From Candidatus Zhuqueibacterota bacterium (GTDB taxonomy: Bacteria; Zhuqueibacterota; Zhuqueibacteria; Thermofontimicrobiales; Thiofontviventaceae): a stretch of 37,667 bases of DNA. The notes below the pieces were generated by a model. That model did not search any database. It saw only the letters and a list, made by a program, of their open reading frames with translations, and was not told where the DNA came from. This document shows positions 9,048 through 17,133 of the stretch, one piece after another. A program made the translations under genes and the position numbers. How positions within the stretch are numbered: position 1 is the stretch's first letter; the number at the start of each line of letters is the position of its first letter. Location: contig JAFGOE010000104.1 in NCBI GenBank assembly GCA_016926625.1, positions 1 to 37,667 on the forward strand, in the 5' to 3' direction.

Positions 9048-10217
9048 ATGAAACACACAAAGCGATTCATATGGGCTCAAATACTTTTATACACGTTTGT
9101 ATTTCTTTTTTCAACGCTGATCGGGATTTCGAATGCTGAGGACAGGAACGTTCGCACGGAGATCAATATACCGGACATCCTGGAGTATCAAACCCTGAAA
9201 TGCGATTTTCATATGCATACGGTTTTTTCAGACGGACTGGTCTGGCCGACCATACGCGTGGAAGAGGCCTGGCGCGAAGGGCTGGAAGTGATTTCGATAA
9301 CCGATCACATTGAATATCTCCCGTTCAGGAATGATGTCGCTCCGAACCATAACCGCCCCTACGAGCTCGCAAAGAGTACGGCAGATGCGCTTGGTATCGT
9401 GCTGATTCGGGGGACTGAGATCACGCGGAAGATGCCGCCAGGCCATCTGAACGCTATCTTCCTGGATGACGTTGAGCCGCTGGTAGTGGATGATGTCATG
9501 GAGTCGATCGAAGCGGCTTACAAACAAAGCGCGTTCATCTTCTGGAACCATCCCGGCTGGAAGGGTCAGCAGCCCGATGGGATCGCTAAGTGGTATGAGA
9601 TTCATACCAAGTTGTATGAAAAAGGCTGGATGCACGGCATAGAGGTGGTGAACGGCATCGAATACTACCCCGAAGTCCATCAGTGGTGTATCGATAAAAA
9701 ATTGACCCTGATGGGTAATTCAGACATTCATAATCCGATCTCTTTCGATTACGATATTGCGGACGGTGAACATCGTCCCATCACCCTGGTATTTGCGAAG
9801 GATAAATCACTCGAATCCATAAAAGACGCCCTGGTGAACCGTCGCACCGTCGTGTACTGGAACAATGACCTGATCGGTGAACAGACCTATCTTGCTGAAA
9901 TTTTCTACCAATCGATCGACATCGAAAATCCCGTCATCGACTTGACTGAACGATCATCTGCCGTTGTGCAGATATTCAACGGATCGGATGTCCCGTTCCG
10001 GTTAAAATCGCAAACTGCTGATGCCGATGTATCTGTATCCGACGAAGTAACCTTACAGCCCGGAAAGTTTTCTGTCATTGCGGTTAGGAAGAAGAAGTCG
10101 GCTTCGCCCTCCCCGGGTATGCGGACAATGGACCTATCGTTCACAGTACAAAATCTGAGAATTGCTGCGGATAAAGGATTGCCGGTAGTATTGAAGTTGC
10201 AGGTTAATTTTGATTGA
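9048..10217 (+). CDS. Exported PHP-domain phosphoesterase (Sb-PDE-like phosphodiesterase)
   Basis: 389 residues with a Sec signal peptide (MKHTKRFIWAQILLYTF..., cleavage near ISNAED). The PHP metal-binding motifs are intact: DFHMHTVFSDG (H55, H57), ITDHIEY (D86, H87), RGTEIT, WNHPG (H168) and GNSDIHNP (D226, H228). Residues about 290-389 form a beta-rich tail. PHP enzymes hydrolyse phosphate esters using a metal cluster; the overall pattern fits the exported family that databases call Sb-PDE phosphodiesterase. The substrate cannot be read from sequence. Ribosome binding site TGGAGG overlaps the galK stop region, consistent with a galK operon. Periplasmic or surface location is inferred from the signal peptide. 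Confidence 0.8.
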   Translation: MKHTKRFIWAQILLYTFVFLFSTLIGISNAEDRNVRTEINIPDILEYQTLKCDFHMHTVFSDGLVWPTIRVEEAWREGLEVISITDHIEYLPFRNDVAPNHNRPYELAKSTADALGIVLIRGTEITRKMPPGHLNAIFLDDVEPLVVDDVMESIEAAYKQSAFIFWNHPGWKGQQPDGIAKWYEIHTKLYEKGWMHGIEVVNGIEYYPEVHQWCIDKKLTLMGNSDIHNPISFDYDIADGEHRPITLVFAKDKSLESIKDALVNRRTVVYWNNDLIGEQTYLAEIFYQSIDIENPVIDLTERSSAVVQIFNGSDVPFRLKSQTADADVSVSDEVTLQPGKFSVIAVRKKKSASPSPGMRTMDLSFTVQNLRIAADKGLPVVLKLQVNFD

Positions 10218-10349
10218 TACAGGGGATATCTTAACGTAACAATTTGAACGATGCTATTTTTTAAACTCGGCGTATTTGATCTGTCAGAACTTGATGCATT
10301 TGGAATAAATCATACTCATTTTTAAACGAATAACATAGGAGGGATTTTC

Positions 10350-12992
10350 ATGAAGCATGGATTGATCGGGATTTTAGCTTTTTTGTTTTTATTCATCCCA
10401 TTGTTTTTAACAGCCCAGAGCAGCTTGGAAGCGCCTGCTTATAAAGACGTCAATCTTCCCATCGAAAAGCGAGTCGATGACCTGGTGTCGAGAATGACGC
10501 TCGAAGAGAAAGTCTCACAGCTCGTCCACTCGGCCGCTGGTGTAGAGCGACTGGGTATTCCGCCGTATAATTGGTGGAACGAGTGTCTCCATGGTGTGGC
10601 ACGGGCGGGAGTTGCGACTGTTTTCCCGCAGGCGATCGGGCTGGCGGCGACCTGGAATAAGGAGCTGATGTATAGAGTCGCCGATATCATCTCCACCGAA
10701 GCACGAGCCAAGCATCATGAGTTTGTGCGAAACGGAGAGTTTGATATCTACAAGGGACTTACCTTCTGGAGCCCCAATATCAATATTTTTCGCGATCCAA
10801 GATGGGGCAGAGGGCAGGAGACCTATGGGGAGGATCCTTATCTGACGGCCAGGATGGGAGTTCAGTTTGTGAAGGGTTTACAAGGGAACGATCCTAACTA
10901 TTTAAAAGTAGTCTCCACACCGAAACACTTTGCAGTTCATAGCGGACCCGAACCTGACCGCCATGGATTTGATGCGGTGACCGACGTTCGCGATCTCTAT
11001 AGTACCTATCTGCCGGCGTTCGAAGCGACTGTCAGAGAGGCGAACGCGTATTCAGTGATGTGCGCTTACAATCGCTATTTAGGCGAAGCGTGCTGCGGCC
11101 ACTCCCTGTTGTTGAAAAAGATATTACGCGATGATTGGGGATTTAAAGGATATATCGTCTCAGATTGCGGCGCGATAAGCGATATGTACAGGCATCACAA
11201 AGTGGCGAACACAGCACCGGAAGCTGCTGCGCTTGGCGTGAAATCCGGCACGGACTTGAATTGCGGCATGGTCTATCATTCGTTAAACGAGGCAGTCGAT
11301 TTAGGGCTGTTGAGCGAAGCTGACATCGACGTGGCGCTGACTCGTTTGATGGATGCTCGATTCAGACTGGGAATGTTCGATCCGCTCGAGATGGTCCCCT
11401 ATGCTCAGATACCGATTACCATGAACGATACGCCGGAGCATCGAGCCGTATCTCTCGAAGCTGCACGGGAGTCGATCGTCCTGTTGAAAAATGACAATAA
11501 TATGTTACCGCTGAAAAAAGATCTGTCCCAAATCGCCGTCATCGGTCCGACGGCCGATAGTTACGATATTATCATCGGGAATTACAACGGGACTCCTTCG
11601 AAATACGTGACTCCGCTGCAGGGGATAAAGGACAAGGTAGCTCCCAACACAAACGTCGTTTACAGCAAGGGCTGTAATCTTGCGCTAGAGGGTCCGCTGT
11701 TGACGCTGGTGCCGTCCGAAGTATTAAGTTCTGACGGAGAAAATGGGCTGAAGGCCGAATATTATGACAATCGTAATCTTGAAGGAGAACCGTTTTTCAC
11801 CCGAATAGAAAAACAGATCGACTCCAATTGGAGGAGTGGTGAGACGATTCCGGGATTTGTCAACCGCAATTTTTCGGTTCGTTGGACGGGTAATCTGACT
11901 CCTCCACAGTCGGGTGATTATGTGTTTGCCTTATCCGGAGATGACGGTTTTCGTATGTTCTTAAATGATAAGCTCCTCATCGAGGATTGGACGATGCACT
12001 CATCGCTGACGCAATCCGCAACCGTACGTCTCGAAAGTGGCCGTGCTTATGCGCTGAAGATAGAATATTTCCAGCGATTCGGAAACTCTGACATTAAATT
12101 CGAATGGGCACCGCCCTTCGCCGATGAGACAGGGAAAGTGCTCGATTTAGCAGAGAGTTCGGATGTGGTTATATTTGTCGGAGGTATCTCGCCGCGACTG
12201 GAGGGCGAGGAGATGAGGGTCGATTATGAAGGCTTTGCCGGCGGGGACCGCAACAGCATCGATCTGCCTGAGAGTCAGCGAACATTGTTAAAGCGAATTT
12301 ACGAGACTGGCAAGCCGATTGTGCTGGTTCTGACCAGCGGTAGCGCTCTATCAGTCAACTGGGCTCAGGAAAATTTACCCGCCATCATTCAGCTATGGTA
12401 TCCGGGTCAGGAGGGCGGCATGGCGTTGGCCGATGTGCTGTTCGGCGAATATAATCCGGCGGGTCGTTTACCCGTAACCTTTTACAAATCTGTCGATCAA
12501 TTGCCCCCGTTCGATGATTATAACATGCAGGGCAAGACCTATCGTTACTTCGATGGCGAGCCCCTGTATCCGTTTGGTTATGGACTCAGTTATGCGACGT
12601 TCGAGTACAGTGAATTAAGCGTCCCCAGCGTGGTCGATGCAGGGGATAGTGTAGTGGTTTCTGCATTGGTTAAAAACAGCAGCGAAATCGCCGGCGATGA
12701 AGTCGTACAACTCTACGTGAAAGACCTCGAGACCTCCGTGCCTGTACCCATTCGAGAGCTTCAGGGATTTAAACGCATTTATCTCAGCCCCGGCGAGAGT
12801 CGCACAGTGGAATTCCTGCTCACTCCGCGTCAGCTCTCGTTAATCGATGATCTGAACAGGCGTCTGGTTGAACCCGGCACGTTCCAAATTGCCGTCGGCG
12901 GAATCATGCCTGGATTCAATGCAGCGTCTACAGGCTATGTGCTGGGAGAATTCGAAGTGCAAGGAGAGCCCATCGTCATCGAACAGTATTGA
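10350..12992 (+). CDS. Exported GH3 beta-glycosidase with inserted PA14 domain (beta-xylosidase/beta-glucosidase type)
   Basis: 880 residues, AGGAGGG site upstream, signal peptide ending near LFLTAQ. The N-terminal GH3 barrel includes NWWNECLHGVAR, KHFAVHSGPEPDRHG and the nucleophile motif VSDCGAI with D272. The alpha/beta sandwich domain starts near VLLKNDNNMLPL and is interrupted at about residues 466-590 by a PA14 domain (GLKAEYYD ... FEWAPP), then resumes with VIFVGGISPRLEGEE. A fibronectin III-like domain ends the protein. PA14 insertions at this point are known in GH3 enzymes and shape substrate access. The SDCGAI nucleophile context resembles xylan 1,4-beta-xylosidases more than classic SDW glucosidases, so xylosidase is slightly favoured. 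Confidence 0.9.
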   Translation: MKHGLIGILAFLFLFIPLFLTAQSSLEAPAYKDVNLPIEKRVDDLVSRMTLEEKVSQLVHSAAGVERLGIPPYNWWNECLHGVARAGVATVFPQAIGLAATWNKELMYRVADIISTEARAKHHEFVRNGEFDIYKGLTFWSPNINIFRDPRWGRGQETYGEDPYLTARMGVQFVKGLQGNDPNYLKVVSTPKHFAVHSGPEPDRHGFDAVTDVRDLYSTYLPAFEATVREANAYSVMCAYNRYLGEACCGHSLLLKKILRDDWGFKGYIVSDCGAISDMYRHHKVANTAPEAAALGVKSGTDLNCGMVYHSLNEAVDLGLLSEADIDVALTRLMDARFRLGMFDPLEMVPYAQIPITMNDTPEHRAVSLEAARESIVLLKNDNNMLPLKKDLSQIAVIGPTADSYDIIIGNYNGTPSKYVTPLQGIKDKVAPNTNVVYSKGCNLALEGPLLTLVPSEVLSSDGENGLKAEYYDNRNLEGEPFFTRIEKQIDSNWRSGETIPGFVNRNFSVRWTGNLTPPQSGDYVFALSGDDGFRMFLNDKLLIEDWTMHSSLTQSATVRLESGRAYALKIEYFQRFGNSDIKFEWAPPFADETGKVLDLAESSDVVIFVGGISPRLEGEEMRVDYEGFAGGDRNSIDLPESQRTLLKRIYETGKPIVLVLTSGSALSVNWAQENLPAIIQLWYPGQEGGMALADVLFGEYNPAGRLPVTFYKSVDQLPPFDDYNMQGKTYRYFDGEPLYPFGYGLSYATFEYSELSVPSVVDAGDSVVVSALVKNSSEIAGDEVVQLYVKDLETSVPVPIRELQGFKRIYLSPGESRTVEFLLTPRQLSLIDDLNRRLVEPGTFQIAVGGIMPGFNAASTGYVLGEFEVQGEPIVIEQY

Positions 12993-13333
12993 CAGGACTG
13001 ATCGCTAGTAACAATTATTGAACAATGGGATTTGAAAAGATCGGGGCTGTATCAAAAGTTAACTTGTAGTGACGAATTTATTCGTCCAATACCACATATT
13101 GTATGGTACAAATAGGTTCTCTACTACGAATTCTGTTAAATTATTTGCAAAGGTACTTTTGATATGGCCCGAGCCTTCCTTGTCGGCATAAATTACCGCA
13201 GTCGATCCGGTTCTTCGACAAAATGGATCAAACCTGTCCTTTAGTGTCGATAAAATAATAAATTTTCGCATTTTCTCTTCTCAGGCGACAAAATGTGTTG
13301 ATATTTTGCTCAATAAAATATAAATTAGTAGTC
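12993..13333. other. Intergenic region with 33-base direct repeat
   Basis: Holds the first copy of the direct repeat (13054-13086, listed separately). A 70-codon minus-strand frame at 13059-13271 runs partly through the repeat and has no recognisable family. No clear terminator or promoter is seen. Confidence 0.5.
13054..13086. repeat. Direct repeat copy 1, upstream of the glycyl radical pair
   Basis: 33 bases, starting AAAAGTTAACTTGTAG and ending in the palindrome GACGAAT-TT-ATTCGTC, identical to 16567-16599. The preceding bases (GGGGCTGTATC) look like the outer end of an insertion-sequence terminal repeat. The similarity to copy 2 weakens but continues into these flanking bases. Confidence 0.85.
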
Positions 13334-14137
13334 ATGAACACGACTCAGGGAATAATTTTCGATATCAAACGTTTCGCCGTGCATGACGGCCCGGGTATCA
13401 GACAGACGATCTTCCTGAAAGGCTGTCCGTTACGCTGCTGGTGGTGTCACAATCCGGAGAGTCAGAACCCGGCTATCGAAAAAGCCTATAAATCATACAA
13501 GATTGAAGATCAGGAATTCAGCGAAGAGATCGAGATCGGACGGATCGTGAACGTCGCTGACGTGATGAGAGTAATACGAAAAGATATCCTGTACTTCGAT
13601 GGCTCCGGAGGGGGAGTCACTCTATCCGGCGGTGAGCCTTTACATCAGCCCGATTTTACATGCGAACTACTAAAAGCTTGCAGGGCTGAGGGAATCCATA
13701 CGGCCCTGGATACGTGCGGGTATGCAGAGAAGGATGTTTTTATGAAGATCGCCGGTATGAGCGACTTGCTCTTATACGATTTAAAACTGATGGACGATGA
13801 GCTTCATCAGAACTTCACCGGTGTTTCGAATGAGATCATTCTTAGCAATTTGAAGCTGGCTATCGGATTAGGCACGACAATTTTTATCCGGATCCCATTG
13901 ATCCCGTCGATCACCGATACCGAGAAAAATATCACCAGTATCTGGGAGTTTCTCTCCGAGTTGAAAGGGATCAGTGAAATCGATCTGTTGCCATTCCATG
14001 ATTTTGCGAAGAGTAAATATCGTCGTTATGAGAAAGCAAGTTTAATTGATGATATAGAGGTTGAACCGTCATCGAACATCCAGGAGATCAAGGAGACGTT
14101 CGAGATTTTGAATATTCCTGTGAAGATAGGGGGCTGA
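13334..14137 (+). CDS. Glycyl radical enzyme activase (radical SAM, PflA-like) for the adjacent enzyme
   Basis: 267 residues from ATG 13334. This start is chosen over 13295 because the family begins with the TTQGIIFDIKRFAVHDGPG-type segment found right after it. The CxxxCxxC motif is C31, C35, C38 (KGCPLRCWWCHNPE); LSGGEP (97-102) is the SAM-binding motif. It would use a [4Fe-4S] cluster and S-adenosylmethionine to abstract hydrogen from G762 of the next gene product. Between the radical SAM cysteines and LSGGEP there is no further cysteine, so the ferredoxin-like insert carrying extra clusters in many activases is absent. Its stop is one base before the next start, so the pair is translationally linked. 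Confidence 0.9.
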   Translation: MNTTQGIIFDIKRFAVHDGPGIRQTIFLKGCPLRCWWCHNPESQNPAIEKAYKSYKIEDQEFSEEIEIGRIVNVADVMRVIRKDILYFDGSGGGVTLSGGEPLHQPDFTCELLKACRAEGIHTALDTCGYAEKDVFMKIAGMSDLLLYDLKLMDDELHQNFTGVSNEIILSNLKLAIGLGTTIFIRIPLIPSITDTEKNITSIWEFLSELKGISEIDLLPFHDFAKSKYRRYEKASLIDDIEVEPSSNIQEIKETFEILNIPVKIGG

Positions 14138-14138
14138 T

Positions 14139-16502
14139 ATGAACAACCGCATTGCCGGATTGCGACAACGCAGCATCGAAGCGATCAATAGAATCTCAGC
14201 AGAGCGTGCTCTGTTAGTGACCGAGTTTTACTCCAGCGATACTGCCGGACAGATGTCGATTCTGGTCAAACGAGCGATGACATTGAATTATGTCCTGAAG
14301 AATAAATTCATCTATATCGATGAAGACGAATTAATCGTCGGTGAACGCGGTCCCGCTCCCAAGGCGACACCGACGTATCCTGAAATCTGTCTCCACAACT
14401 TGAGCGATCTGGATATTTTACATCACCGGGAGAAAGTCTCATTTGAAGTGGATACCGAGACGAAACGGTTGTACGAAGAGAAAATCATACCCTACTGGCA
14501 GGGGAAGACCATGAGGGAGAGGCTGCTCAATTCGATGGATAGCGAATGGAAAGCAGCGTATGAGGCGGGAGTATTTACCGAATTTCAGGAACAGCGAGCG
14601 CCGGGTCACACCGTGTGCGGAGGTAAAATCTATCGTCAGGGTTTTATCGACATCATCGCCGAGATCGATCTTGCGATCGATCGGTTGGATTTTTTCAACG
14701 ATCCGCAGGCACTGGCCAAACGTGAGCAGCTCACGGCGATGAAGATAGCGGCCGAGTCGCTGATCATGTACGCACAGCGTCATGCCGAAACATTGGATCA
14801 CCTGGCTGAGAGTGAGAGCGACTCGCGGCGAGCGGCAGAACTGAAGAATATGGCTGAGATTTGTCGACGTGTACCCGCTCATGCTCCGCAGACGTTTCAT
14901 GAAGCCCTGCAATACTATTGGTTCGTCCACCTAGGCGTCATCACCGAATTGAATCCCTGGGATTCGTTCAATCCCGGGCGACTCGATCAGCATCTTTATC
15001 CGTTTTATACTCGTGGTCTGCAGGATGGATCGCTTACGCAGGAAAGAGCGATGGAACTGTTACAGGCGTTCTGGATAAAATTTAATAATCATCCCTCACC
15101 GCCTAAGGTAGGTGTCACGGCACTGGAGAGTAATACGTATACCGATTTCGCCTTGATCAATATTGGAGGACTCAAGGACGACGGGGCCGATGCGACGAAT
15201 GAGCTCAGTTATATGATCCTGGATGTCATCGAGGAGATGCGTCTACTTCAGCCCAGCTCCATGGTGCAGGTCAGCAAAAAATCGCCGGACCAATTGCTGA
15301 GACGGGCGTTGCGCATCGTGAAGACCGGTTTCGGACAGCCGTCGATTTTTAATATCGATGCTATTGTTCAGGAATTGCTTCGTCAGGGAAAGAGCATCGA
15401 GGATGCCAGGCGCGGCGGTGCCAGCGGCTGTGTGGAGACTGGAGCGTTCGGGACTGAAAGCTACATTCTCACCGGATATTTTAATCTGAATAAGATCCTG
15501 GAGATTACGCTGCATAATGGTGTGGATCCGCGCACTGGTAAGAGAATCGGGTTGGAAACGGGCGATCCGAAATCATTCAATTCGTTCGACCAGCTCCTGG
15601 ATGCTTATATAAAACAGGAAAATTACTTCGCCGATATAAAGATTAAGGGGAATAATATCATCGAGCGATTATATGCGCAGTATCTGCCTGTCCCGTTTCT
15701 GTCGCTACTCATTGACGATTGTATAACTAACGGAAGAGATTACAACGACGGCGGGGCGCGGTACAACACCAGCTACGTTCAGGGGGTCGGCCTGGGCAGT
15801 CTCACCGATAATCTGACAGCGATAAAGTACCAGGTTTTTGATGAAAAAAACGTGGATATGTCTTACCTCCTCGATGCCCTGAAGGCAAATTTCATGGGAT
15901 ATGAAAAACTGCGAAAGGATCTTATTTACCATACACCTAAATATGGTAATGATGACGATTATGCGGATGAAATCACCAGGATAATATTTGAAATTTTCTA
16001 TGATTCGATCAACGGGCGGCCGAATACCAGGGGCGGCAAGTTCAGGATTAATCTATTGCCGACGACGTCGCATGTTTACTTCGGTAGTGTGACGGGTGCA
16101 ATGCCCGATGGCAGGCGAGCGTTCGAGCCGTTGTCAGAGGGTATTTCGCCGGTGCAGGGTGCGGATACGCACGGTCCGACCGCCGTATTCAAATCGGCGT
16201 CGAAGATCGATCATATCAGGACGGGTGGAACATTGCTCAACCAGAAATTTTCACCGCAATTCTTCGAATCGGATGATGCGCTGGCTAAATTAGTCGACCT
16301 GATTCGCGGGTATTTTTATATGGATGGTCATCATGTTCAGTTCAACGTCGTTTCAGCGGATACGCTGCGCGACGCTCAGCGATACCCGGAGAGATACCGC
16401 GATCTGATCGTGCGTGTGGCTGGTTACAGCGATTACTTCAACGATCTTGGCGACGATTTGCAGAATGAGATCATCCGCCGAACCGAGCATGGGGGGATAT
16501 AA
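14139..16502 (+). CDS. hypD: Glycyl radical enzyme, probable trans-4-hydroxy-L-proline dehydratase (HypD-like)
   Basis: 787 residues. The C-terminal glycyl loop RVAGYSDYF carries the radical glycine G762, and ASGCVETGAFG carries the thiyl cysteine C431 with the eliminase-type E433 (pyruvate formate-lyases have adjacent cysteines instead). Residues F149, H157, D275, S331, D336, F337, C431, E433, Y447, T642 and G762 all sit exactly three positions before the residues I recall for Clostridioides difficile HypD (F152, H160, D278, S334, D339, F340, C434, E436, Y450, T645, G765). HypD removes water from trans-4-hydroxyproline to give pyrroline-5-carboxylate, reduced by ProC; proC is not in the window. 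The numbering is from memory. Another eliminase with a near-identical pocket remains possible. The enzyme implies anaerobic metabolism. Confidence 0.72.
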   Translation: MNNRIAGLRQRSIEAINRISAERALLVTEFYSSDTAGQMSILVKRAMTLNYVLKNKFIYIDEDELIVGERGPAPKATPTYPEICLHNLSDLDILHHREKVSFEVDTETKRLYEEKIIPYWQGKTMRERLLNSMDSEWKAAYEAGVFTEFQEQRAPGHTVCGGKIYRQGFIDIIAEIDLAIDRLDFFNDPQALAKREQLTAMKIAAESLIMYAQRHAETLDHLAESESDSRRAAELKNMAEICRRVPAHAPQTFHEALQYYWFVHLGVITELNPWDSFNPGRLDQHLYPFYTRGLQDGSLTQERAMELLQAFWIKFNNHPSPPKVGVTALESNTYTDFALINIGGLKDDGADATNELSYMILDVIEEMRLLQPSSMVQVSKKSPDQLLRRALRIVKTGFGQPSIFNIDAIVQELLRQGKSIEDARRGGASGCVETGAFGTESYILTGYFNLNKILEITLHNGVDPRTGKRIGLETGDPKSFNSFDQLLDAYIKQENYFADIKIKGNNIIERLYAQYLPVPFLSLLIDDCITNGRDYNDGGARYNTSYVQGVGLGSLTDNLTAIKYQVFDEKNVDMSYLLDALKANFMGYEKLRKDLIYHTPKYGNDDDYADEITRIIFEIFYDSINGRPNTRGGKFRINLLPTTSHVYFGSVTGAMPDGRRAFEPLSEGISPVQGADTHGPTAVFKSASKIDHIRTGGTLLNQKFSPQFFESDDALAKLVDLIRGYFYMDGHHVQFNVVSADTLRDAQRYPERYRDLIVRVAGYSDYFNDLGDDLQNEIIRRTEHGGI

Positions 16503-16566
16503 GAGATCCCTGATCTTCATCTGCGGAGCTTTAGTCACGGATGTTAGCTGAATTGGGGACTATATT

Positions 16567-16599
16567 AAAAGTTAACTTGTAGTGACGAATTTATTCGTC
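16567..16599. repeat. Direct repeat copy 2, downstream of the glycyl radical pair
   Basis: Identical over 33 bases to 13054-13086, in the same orientation, ending in GACGAAT-TT-ATTCGTC. Preceded by GGGGACTATATT, a diverged form of the GGGGCTGTATC before copy 1. The two copies bracket the activase and dehydratase genes with nothing else between them. Confidence 0.85.
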
Positions 16600-16614
16600 A
16601 AATAGGGAAAAGAT

Positions 16615-17110
16615 AAAAGCAGGGAAATCATCAGGGGCTTTAGCCTCGAAGGGACTACGGGTTCTTTGAGTCAGGGCTAAAGCCCTGGAAAATAAATTTT
16701 TGGGAGTCATCAAATCCACGAGCTGAAGCTCGTGGCAACTCAAAGGAGCTCCAAACGACAAAGCTAGAGCTCGTGGCGACTCAAGGGAGCTCCTAACGAC
16801 GAAGCTAGAGCTCACGGCAACTCAATGGAGCATTTTATGATTAGTCGCGCGTTTTAACTGAATTGCCACGAGTTTTAACTCGTGGACAAAGAAGAAAAGC
16901 ACGGAAATCATCAGGGGCTTCAGCCCCGAAGGGAATACGGATGCTTTGAGTTCGGGCTAAAGCCCTTAAAAATAAATTAGTTGGGAGTCATCAAATCTAC
17001 GAGCTGAAGCTCGTGGCAACTCAAAGGAGCTCCTAACAATGAAGCTAGAGTTTGTGGTAACTCATTGGTAGCTCATGAAAACGAAGCCGAAGCTCGTGGC
17101 AACTCAAGGG
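16615..17110. repeat. Duplicated palindromic block (REP-like), two copies about 280 bases apart
   Basis: Copy A (about 16615-16831) and copy B (about 16895-17110) share a run beginning AAAAGCA, then GGAAATCATCAGGGGCTT, a GGGCTAAAGCCCT element, and a GAGCTGAAGCTCGTGGCAAC element. Perfect palindromes include CCACGAGCT-GA-AGCTCGTGG (16716-16735) and CCACGAGTT-TT-AACTCGTGG (16866-16885, between the copies). Within each copy the unit 'GCTCGTGGCAACTCAA(A/G)GGAGCTC' recurs in degenerate form. Fold-back RNA would be expected from either strand. Confidence 0.8.
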
Positions 17111-17133
17111 TTTGGCATATATCAGGAGCTATT

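Larger units (their letters stand above)
16503..17133. other. Repeat-filled intergenic region between the glycyl radical enzyme and the esterase
   Basis: No credible gene. It contains the second direct repeat (16567-16599) followed by two copies of a palindrome-rich block (listed separately). Minus-strand frames here are translations of the repeats. The esterase ribosome binding site (CAGGAG, 17123-17128) lies just past the end of the repeats. Confidence 0.7.

Noticed and set aside
13059..13271. 70-codon minus-strand frame next to the first direct repeat
   Set aside because: Its last codons are the repeat itself, no ribosome binding site is evident and no family is recognised; it might be a remnant but cannot be supported.
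14139..16502. Pyruvate formate-lyase as the identity of the glycyl radical enzyme
   Set aside because: The active site has G-C-V-E rather than the adjacent cysteine pair of formate-lyases, and the pocket residues match an eliminase.
13054..16599. A complete insertion sequence or transposon
   Set aside because: No transposase gene or matching inverted ends were found; only direct repeats with insertion-sequence-like edges are present.
16591..16815. 74-codon minus-strand frame
   Set aside because: It lies wholly within the palindromic repeat block and has no family resemblance or start signal.
16615..17110. CRISPR array
   Set aside because: Units are irregular, nested palindromes with no uniform spacers, and there are no cas genes.
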